Shown here: positions 16,482-24,017 of the stretch, piece by piece
How the letters are laid out: the number at the start of each line of letters is the position of its first letter
Position numbering within the stretch: position 1 is the first letter of the stretch
NCBI GenBank assembly: GCA_943704495.1
Contig: CALSCR010000791.1
Span: forward strand, 1-24,017
Reading direction: 5' to 3'
Length of the DNA: 24,017 nt
From: Pigoraptor chileana
Taxonomy: Eukaryota; Opisthokonta; Filasterea
The notes under the pieces: model-generated
Database searches by the model: none
Seen by the model: the letters and a program-made list of their open reading frames with translations, nothing else
What the model was told of the DNA's origin: nothing
Translations under genes and position numbers: made by a program

Positions 16482-19400
16482 ATGAGTGCTCCGCTGGAGG
16501 CCGATGGCGGCGCTCCGTTTGTCGATTTATCGCAACTGGATCCCGTGGAACAGGCTCGAATTCGCGCAATGGTGGCCGAAAGAATGTATCTCGACCTCAT
16601 GAAAAAGTACGAGGTCATGAACGCAAAGCTTGTTGAGGCAGGTGGTGCTCAGATGCCCCCGGCAATGCCGCTCCCCATGGAAGATATGGGCCTGGAAGGG
16701 CTGAATCTTGGGCGAAACTTTGCTGCGCGAAATGCTCTTCCCGCTCAGTCAGATCCGTCCGTGAGTTCCGCCCCGTTCACCGCCCCCGAAAGTGCGACCG
16801 TGCAACGTCAAAGTATTGATCAGGGGACTAACCCGCGCGTGGCCTTGGAATCGCCGTACGCAACCGCGGGTGAGGTGATGGCACAGGTGAAGCCAACTCT
16901 GCCAGCGACAGAGTCGCCGTATGCGAAACCGTTTGCGCACGCAATCTCAGCCTCAAGCTCAGCCACAGGCGCTGCCTTTGCAACGAAGCAACCATCAGAA
17001 GCTGCACCCGCGGCCGTGCGCGCAGATGACATACCCGACAGCAGCATGCAATCCGCACAGCCAAACGCGGCTGCATCCGGTCCTCCATCATCGACGTCTG
17101 CACCGAGCACGCGATCCAGTGGCGAGTTTGGTAGTAGTCGGCGCATGTCTTTATCTGTTGCCGACGCTCGAAAATCGCCCGTCCCACAGCTCCGCCGTCA
17201 CTCGCATTCCGTGCCTGCGGGAACCGCAGTGCCTGATGTCGGTAGGCTGAGTCCCACGCCGTCCGTCCGCCGCGAGTCGCTCGCAGCTTCTTCTTCGTCT
17301 TCTATGAACAACGACCCGCACGCCCGGCCGCCCATTTCCCCGCGCCCCGTGGCGTCATCCCGCGACAGCTCGGATTATGACACCTCGGATGAGGAGCACT
17401 ATGTTCCCATTTCGTCACCGCGAAAGACATCGGTGGAGAGCACCGCGGGACATCCGGGCGGTGCGGGGGCAGTCGATGCGAGCCCTCGCATTTCGCCACA
17501 GGAGCTTCCCATCGTGTCGCCGCGGAGAGAGTCTGTCGGCGTGTCCGCCAGCGTCTCACCATCGTCAATGCGCCGCCCGTCGTCGAATGACACCCACGCA
17601 CTCACGCACCAGCCGGCGTCCACGTCGCCCTCACTGCGGCGCGTGTCTCTGGACGGACCGGGCTCGTATGCCGCGCAACGACGGGGCTCTTCCCCGACGG
17701 CTGTACAATTGTCGTCGACGGGGCTGGCGCAGCAGCAGGTGCCAAGCACTCCTCGTGGAGACAGGTCGACCAGTGATACTCCGCCGCCGCCGTCGATCAT
17801 TGGGGTGCGGTCCCCGGGCGACGCACTGCCGGCCCCACCGCCGTCTCGATCGCAGCTTGCGCCCACCTACGAGGCTGATGTGCCGCCTGTGACGTCTCCG
17901 CGACCTGTCATGCTGAGTGCACACGACCAACAATTGCTCCAACAAATGAACGGCGATTTTTACGCAACGGCCGTTCCCGCGGCCACTATTAAAGCCGCCG
18001 GAAACGGAATCGGATACACGTCGTCGTCGACTCAACATAGTCATGCACACCTCTCTCACGCAATATCGGTTCCCGTTGGCGTCCCGGTAGAGAAACTCCA
18101 CGGCAAGAGGATGTTTCGAAGCAACAGCGATCCCAATGTTGCGGACGAAGATGACGGACTGGGCGCTCTCCCCACATCGACGTCTCGGGAAAAGGAAACT
18201 CGGCGGGTGAGCATGGAGTTGCTGTTCAATCGGCCGCGGCAGACACGGCAACTGACGCCGGTGGCGCCCAAGCGCACCGTGCAGTCTCTGCCATCGAGTG
18301 CATCCTATGTGCCGAGTCCCATGCGCAAGGAGGCTGTCCACAACAGGCGCGGCAAGCTCATCAAGAGCTGGGTGGAGCGTGTGCTTGAGCTGAATAGGGA
18401 GTCGCTTACTGTCTTGATCGAGAAGAAGAAGGGAGTTTTGGAGGTGCGTTGATGCGAATGTGCCGTGTGCCGTCATTGTTTGCGTGTGTGAGGCTTCCGT
18501 CTCGCTCTTTTTGCTGTGGATTTCATACTCGTCGTTGCTCTTTTGAAAGTGCGACCACGTCGTCGTCATGCATTCCTCAAGATAATCGCCACAAATATCC
18601 AATCTAACGGAGCGGTCGGGTCTCGAATCACTGAATTGCGCTGTTTATTTTTGCAGCCGGAGTTTGCGATCGACCTGGATGAGATCAGCCAAGTCGCCAC
18701 TTGCGAGGAAGACACGTACGACAGTTGCTTTTTTGTGTTTGTGGCGGGAAAGTCACGAACGTTCCGAACGTCAACAAAAGAGAATGCAAGGCTGTGGGTC
18801 GAGTCGATTGCAACGCTTGGACTCAACAAGGTAATTTGATACCGTTTCAGTTCCAAAATTGTCGTTGCAAACGCTTGGCAACAAGTGATAGATGGACGAT
18901 TCAAGTCGGTGTCTTTGGCGCTGTACCCATGAACTCCACATAACAAATTGAGAGATTGTAAAATCCAAGTCTATGCCTCTGGCGGGCAATCAAGGCCGAG
19001 AGAGACATGATTCAATTCCGCTGCCTAAGGCGCCGCTTGAACTTCAAGACAAAAGCAGTCAATGCTTCATCGACCCAATCCACCGATGTAGCTGACACGC
19101 ACACGCATACGCACACGCGCACATGCAATCCTTTGTCCTTCGCAGGCCGTGCGCAGCGCAAGCAACTTGGGTCGGCTTTCGCTGTTCCTCGACCAAGGGG
19201 CGCTGGTGAATGCGATAGATTGCGTAGAGAACATTCCAATGGTGGCGCAGGCTGTTGCAAGCAACCACCTCCAGGAGGCACACATCCTCATCAACCGGGG
19301 CGCGCATGCTCACTACCTCGTGCGCGATAATTTCCTCAGCAAGGTGCGTTGATTGATTTGTTGTTGATTGGTTGTTGATTGGTTGTGTCATCTGTGCTTG

Positions 19401-19948
19401 TCATGCTTTTTTAGTTTGTCCGGTTATTTTGTGAGTGTGTGTATGTGTATGTTTGTTTTAGTTATTTTTGGGTGTGACGTGGGCTTGTGTAGTGTGGCTT
19501 CCTTGCATCGGTTACTTCGCTTTAGTATCGCCTTATGAATGCACTCGAAGTGACATAGTGAAAAGACTGATATTTTCGACACTGACAAAGTGGACAATCC
19601 ACACTCCTCTCGGCACCTTGCCTTCCCTCCAGGTGCCATTTGACCGCGTGTTTTCGTTTATGATGGCAAACACCAAGATCGATCCCAACATTGTCTCAAA
19701 CGACGACATCGGCAACACGCTCATGCACGTTGCCGCGCGTCTCGGGAAGACAGAGGCCGTGATGGAGCTTCTGAGGCGTCGCGTGGAGGTCAACCACCCC
19801 AATCGACTGGGCGACGCTCCGCTCCACGTTGCCATCAAGTGCGACATGCGGCCTGTCGCAATCGCAGTGCTCCGCTCGGGCTTGGCGGACGTCAACGTCC
19901 CGGCGAAGGATGGAAATTTGCCAATCCATCTTGCTCTCATGCGCAACC

Positions 19949-19989
<41 letters not shown>

Positions 19990-22498
19990 GTGTGTGGTGA
20001 CTCTTTTTGTTATCACTAACTTTCCAAAAGTGCCCTTTGGTGTCTCAGCAGTCATCGCATGTATCGGCACTAATTTTTTTGCCTGACCGACTGTTCGTGA
20101 TCTTTCATACCTTCAGGAGGATGTCGTGAAGGAGCTTGAGACACGTGGCGCAGATATAAACAAACCCGATTCCGAAAAGTATCCCCCGGTGCACTACGCC
20201 CTCAAGTCCGCAAATGTGCCGATGGCAACATTTTTTGTTAATCGCGGCGCTGGTGAGTTCGCTGTTGCTTTCTTTCCCCGCACACGCACGCACGCCTGTG
20301 CATGTTGATGAAAATGCTCTCTCTCGGGAACCTGAGCATTGCACCAAAGACAATGATCTGAATTGTGCATCTCCTCCATTTATCCTTCGCTCACTAGACG
20401 TCGATGCGGTGAACGGAGACGGCGACCAGCCCCTCCACGTGGCCTTGCGAGCGGGGCCGCAGTTTGTTGCCCTTTGCGGGACGCTAGTCAACAAAGGGGC
20501 GTCGCTGCACGTGACTGATCACCACGGACGGACGCCCTTCCACTATGCAATGGAGGCCGGCAAGGGTGCGCAACAGCTCATCCGTCGCATGGCCGAAATC
20601 GACACTGCTCTTGGCGGAGTCGGCATCAACGTCCCTGACAGGCGTGGTGAGACAGCTTTGATGATGGCGGCGAGGCAGAGGGATGCGGGACTGTTCCAGT
20701 ACCTCCTCGAGCATCGCGCAAATCCGAATATGCAGAACGACCGTGGGGAGACCGCCGTCCACGTCATCATCGACAGTCGCGTCGAAAACAGTGAGTGGTG
20801 TTGCTGTTGCAGTTTCAATAATTTTGAATCGGTTTTGGTGCGTAAAAAGCGAGTGTGTTGTAGGAAAGATGTTTCGTCTCACCACACACAAATATGCCGC
20901 ACGTATGATATGGTCGTTGCAGAGGCGGCGAGTGCATCAGAGGAAGCTGCAGTGTGCGAGCTCATCAGCGCATGCGTCAAGGAGGGTCTTGATCTCAGCC
21001 TGCGGACAAAGGAGACGGGTGACAGCCTCCTCCATCTCACCGTGAAGCATGGCCTTGTTGGCGTCGCCCGGCACCTCCTGTCCTTGCATCCGGCGCTGCT
21101 CTCACAGCAAAATGTTGCAAACAACCAGCCTCTCCATCTTGCCGCATTCTTTGGCAGTGTGTCGATGATGGAGCTACTTCTCTCTGCGGGTGCAGATAGA
21201 GATGCCCTGGTGGGTGGCTGGATGCAAGACGCATGGTAGTTTTTATGTGTTTCTGGAAACTGATGCTGGATTGTTCTTTTGCGCTACCAATGTGGCGTGA
21301 AATGCGCTTTGTGTGGAATGATAAATGTGCGACCTTGCGTGTGCTGATACTTCCGGAATGTGTCTTTGCACATTGGCGACCTCCTTTGCGCACACACAGA
21401 ACGGCCGCCACGAGACCCCACTGCACATGGCAGTGCGTGGACAGCAGCTGCCAATGACCGAATACCTTCTTTCCATTGGATGCAATCCACACCATTGGGA
21501 CTGCAACGGCAATTTTCCCCTCCACAGGTGGGTCCGCAGAGTATATTTATATCAATGTATATATGATCCTGTGTTGTGTGTATGTGTGCGCTTCCTATAA
21601 TTTTGTTTCATACCGCGACACTCTACATTGCAACTTTGTCAATCGAAGGAGACCGTTTTGTAATTTGTTGCATGCACTTGACTCACCACGACATGTAACC
21701 CAAACAAATGTGTGTGTGTCTCTCTCTGTCCCTACATGTGGAGTCCATGGGCACAGCGCCCAAGACACTGACTTGAATGTGAATCCTACATCTCCGTCCC
21801 TACAGCGCGATCGAGTTCAACCTCGTGGATTTTGTGCGTCATTTCATCGCATACGGGGTGGACATCAACGCTCGGACCGAATCATTTCTCACGTGAGAGC
21901 CCGTCCAACCTCTCTGTTTGTTGCTGCTTGTGTTACAATTGTCAGCAAGCTGTTCCATCGACTGCGCCACACAATCGAGTTATTGCATCACAAACGCCAA
22001 CTTTTCCGCTGTTACTCTCTCTCTCTCCCCTCTTCCGCCCCGAATTCCCTTGGCATCTGTGCTCATGTGCGCAGGCCACTCATGCTTGCGGTGGACAATG
22101 ACGCCCCAAACATTGTCAGCCTTCTTCTTGTCGCTGGAGCGAACGCCACTCACAGAATGCCTGGAAACCGGTGGGTCCCCACTCGCACATTTTTTATCTG
22201 TGTTTTTTGAGTGCCACAAGAACGAGCGTTTCTGGTGAGTCAACCTGCTTGTACTTACATTGCGATGACGCTGACGATCAACACTGTCCTTTGCGATTGT
22301 TCAACGATGCGCACTGCCAGGTACACGTGCCTGCACCATGCCGTGTCGCGGACGCTGAGTGCGTGTGCACAGGCCATTGTGCTAAAGTCAAACGGCAAAA
22401 TAGCACTTCTTGTCGACAAGGACGGAAAGACTGCGCTCGACATTTGCCGGGATCCCTCCGTGTCGTCCCTTCTAAGAATGGCCATATCACAGGCGTAG
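16482..22498 (+). CDS. PH domain and ankyrin-repeat protein with long disordered N-terminus
   Basis: Proposed exons: 16482-18443, 18657-18830, 19146-19343, 19633-19950, 20117-20252, 20398-20790, 20923-21209, 21400-21527, 21806-21892, 22075-22170, 22321-22498, all GT-AG; 1318 aa. Residues about 18-50 form a predicted helix (VEQARIRAMVAERMYLDLMK). Residues 55-610 are Ser/Pro-rich and look disordered, with eight RRxS motifs, many SPR/SP sites and RSNSDP (546-551), a 14-3-3 type motif. A PH domain follows at about 617-712 (RRGKLIKSWVERVLEL to ENARLWVESIATLGLNK), with Trp in the last helix as usual. From about 730 to 1300 there are about 14 ankyrin repeats (for example GDAPLHVAIK, NQPLHLAAFFGSVSMMELLL, HETPLHMAVRG). 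It is likely a membrane-recruited scaffold (lipid binding by PH, partner binding by ankyrins); no enzyme domain is seen. Start ATG has A at -3. Function beyond scaffolding is unknown. Confidence 0.9.
19094..19125 (+). repeat. CA/CG-rich tract in PH/ankyrin intron 2
   Basis: Imperfect ACACGC/ACACGCATACGC units lie just upstream of the acceptor at 19145, like the CA tract before ATPase exon 2. Confidence 0.6.
19951..19988 (+). repeat. (GT)19 microsatellite starting exactly at a splice donor
   Basis: Exon 4 ends in CAG at 19950 and the next 38 bases are uninterrupted GT. The 5' splice site is therefore the first unit of a dinucleotide repeat, and repeat length can vary without changing the donor. 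Confidence 0.95.
20791..20922 (+). other. Stop-free 3n intron in the PH/ankyrin gene
   Basis: AACA|GTGAGT to TTGCAG|AG, 132 bp, can be read through in frame. Read as protein it is Cys-rich and unlike ankyrin sequence, while removal joins two ankyrin segments cleanly. Retention would add 44 residues. Confidence 0.75.
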
Positions 22499-22747
22499 GC
22501 GTCGCCATGGTCGATTACAGCCATCCCATTTTTCTTTCTTCATCGTCTAATCTAATCCATGCGTGCGCTGCCTCTTTATTTTTGAAACCCAACCGACATA
22601 AAACACGCCACACTCCCCTTCCCTCACTGCGCGTTTTGCTTGCGTTGTTTTAAGTTTTTAATGCATTTCGTTGCGTATGCGCCATATATCTTTCTTAATA
22701 CAACGCCCACGACTTGTGAGGGCACATTCCCGCTGTGTGACGCGCAT

Positions 22748-22753
22748 AATAAA
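22748..22753 (+). promoter_or_regulatory. Candidate polyadenylation signal
   Basis: AATAAA lies 250 bp after the PH/ankyrin stop codon, in AT-rich sequence. A second copy is at 22857-22862. Whether this organism uses AATAAA is unknown. Confidence 0.3.
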
Positions 22754-22860
22754 ATAAGCAATACTCGACAAGAGGATCAGCAAAAGGTACTGCGCTCTGT
22801 AGTATCCTTATTATTGTTCAGAATTCAGGTCCTCCACTGGCAGGCCCCGCTTTAATAATA

Positions 22861-22909
22861 AAGCCGGCCGTGCATCCGGTGCTGAACCGGCGCCAAAGAG
22901 CCGGCCGCG
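22861..22909. repeat. GC-rich block with AGCCGGCCG direct repeats
   Basis: AGCCGGCCG occurs at 22862-22870 and again at 22899-22907, flanking the short inverted repeat CCGG...CCGG (22876-22890). The block is sharply GC-rich within AT-rich flanks. Its nature is unknown. Confidence 0.5.
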
Positions 22910-23477
22910 AGGAAATCTCAATCCGCCACTCTGTTTTTGTACCTTCAGATTCTTCCAGCACTTTATTATTATGCATGTAGGTTTGTTGCTTGGGAATACA
23001 TATATGCGCTGCAAACAGCCGAAACATTTACGCGCTTTGAAACTTATTCGACGGCTAAATTGATGAGCACAAAGTGGGCGGCAGTCGTCGACAGTGAAGT
23101 ACCAGTGACACCTTGTACTAAGTTTAATATTGGCAGTGGACCTGGCGAAGACGGATGCGTCTGCTCGCACTGCCGATAACTTCCCGATGACTTTCCTCGG
23201 CATTTGAATGTAACAATGATTTAGTATCCAAGGTCCACACCACTGGGGTTGCTTATCTTATTTACGAATCCTTCAAGAAGATTTTTCTTCAATGCCATCT
23301 TTTTCGCTGAAGTACGAATCCCGCCCATTGCGAACAGTGAGAGGTGGTGTGAATCCATGGTCCGTAATTGACTCGGATGCACACAGCAAGTCCTATTATT
23401 TCTGAACGGTTTAACCTTTGTTGTGGTTGGCATTGAAGCTCGTCACCATATTATTGTTTACGCGCTTGCTTTTGGGT

Positions 23478-24017
23478 TTAATGAGTACCAAGGTAGTCCA
23501 GTTTGCAACTCTTTTCTATCGCGACATCACGCCTATCCACCACGCGCACCTTGATCTCAGAGTCCCCGAAAAACATGTGCACGGCAATCCCGCGGTCCAA
23601 TCCTACGCCGGCCATTGGAATCTCAAGCGTTGCCAACCATTCCACCGAGGGATCATCAATATATGGTGCGTTTGGGTTTTGCGTCGCGTAGAAGCGGACC
23701 TCAACAGAGGTCGCACCCGCTGATGCAACTGCATAAGACTCGGAAATCTCCTCGTTGACAGCTACCGATTGGCCAAGGTTTACGATGGGGCTGAAGCAGT
23801 CGTCGCAGAACGCTCTCCCAGCGTACGTCCGTACACGTCGTCCGATGTGTTTCTGTTCATCATACGGCACGCTGATGGCAACACCGTATGTATAGCGCAT
23901 AATGTGGCTGAGAATGCGCTCGGGTGCGAGGCCGTACCGCACAGCGCCGCCAACGACAGCTGCACCGGGATCCGTGGGGACGACCACCACCATATTGCCA
24001 GTGTTCTTGTGTGCATG
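23478..24017 (-). CDS. Hsp70-like protein, HSPA12 type (C-terminal part)
   Basis: An open frame runs leftward from the window's right edge to TAA at 23478-23480, 179 codons; the start lies outside. The string VVVPTDPGAAVVGGAVRYGL near the beginning is the Hsp70 nucleotide-binding motif in the HSPA12 form (family: P.EPG.AV..GAV.YG), followed by HIMRYTYGVAISV and an RAFCDDCFSPIVNLGQSV block, which matches the C....F...V..G..V pattern that follows in HSPA12 proteins. The end, FFGDSEIKVRVVDRR then KLDYL, fits the family's usual C-terminus, so the gene seems to end naturally. HSPA12 members are atypical Hsp70s with an ATPase domain but no classical substrate domain; their clients are poorly known. 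No intron is needed in the visible part. Confidence 0.82.
   Translation of the reverse strand, partial: HAHKNTGNMVVVVPTDPGAAVVGGAVRYGLAPERILSHIMRYTYGVAISVPYDEQKHIGRRVRTYAGRAFCDDCFSPIVNLGQSVAVNEEISESYAVASAGATSVEVRFYATQNPNAPYIDDPSVEWLATLEIPMAGVGLDRGIAVHMFFGDSEIKVRVVDRRDVAIEKSCKLDYLGTH

Larger units (their letters stand above)
22499..23477. other. Convergent intergenic region
   Basis: These 979 bp lie between the stop codons of the PH/ankyrin and Hsp70-like genes. They hold two AATAAA hexamers on the plus strand and one short GC-rich block. A minus-strand frame of 130 codons at 22811-23203 has no family resemblance and looks fortuitous. No tRNA or other RNA gene is recognised. Confidence 0.6.

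Noticed and set aside
17631-18602. Antisense frame of 323 codons opposite the disordered exon
   Set aside because: It is Arg/His/Leu-rich low-complexity sequence, as expected from the reverse of GC-rich Ser/Pro codons, and it resembles no protein.
22868-22900. tRNA-like T-arm on the minus strand (CCGG-TTCAGCA-CCGG)
   Set aside because: The loop lacks the conserved A58, and there is no acceptor stem, anticodon arm or D arm around it.
22811-23203. Minus-strand frame of 130 codons in the last intergenic region
   Set aside because: Composition looks random, there are no motifs, and it lies just beyond the 3' end of the Hsp70-like gene.

Overview
This is nuclear DNA of a eukaryote, most likely a unicellular one (protist). 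Coding is interrupted by about 30 short spliceosomal introns (96 to 315 bp), flanks and introns carry GT/CA microsatellites, and every recognisable product is a eukaryotic family. Stops are TGA, TAA and TAG, so the code looks standard. One interstitial (CCCTAA)n tract suggests TTAGGG-type telomeres. I cannot place the species. I see no transposon, virus-like element, CRISPR array, rRNA or tRNA gene.

Six genes alternate strictly in strand. (1) + 628-4607: TFIIIC TPR subunit (GTF3C3/Tfc4), 9 exons, 1000 aa. (2) - 5091-5912: intronless unrecognised protein with an N-terminal hydrophobic segment. (3) + 7278-14655: P2C (Na,K/H,K-type) P-type ATPase, 12 exons, 1575 aa, with a long N-terminal extension and two large cytoplasmic insertions; three of its 11 introns appear to use GC-AG splice sites. 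(4) - 15078-15861: DUF962/Mpo1-like membrane protein, 2 exons, 218 aa. (5) + 16482-22498: disordered Ser/Pro-rich region, PH domain and about 14 ankyrin repeats, 11 exons, 1318 aa. (6) - 23478-24017: C-terminal part of an HSPA12-type Hsp70-like protein, running off the right edge.

The gaps between convergent genes (4608-5090, 14656-15077, 22499-23477) hold 3' flanks. The two divergent gaps (5913-7277, 15862-16481) should hold promoters. The first of these has a compact cluster of bZIP-like sites and inverted repeats, a TATA-like element and the telomere-like tract; a similar cluster lies at 189-250 upstream of gene 1.

The genes do not form a pathway or operon; this looks like ordinary mixed gene order. 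The most interesting material is the ATPase (ion-site substitutions, a missing beta-subunit motif, a roughly 300-residue P-domain insertion, GC-AG introns) and the dense array of RRxS phosphorylation-type motifs in the PH/ankyrin protein. Exon boundaries were derived by hand from splice consensus, reading phase and family conservation; all exon sums close in frame.
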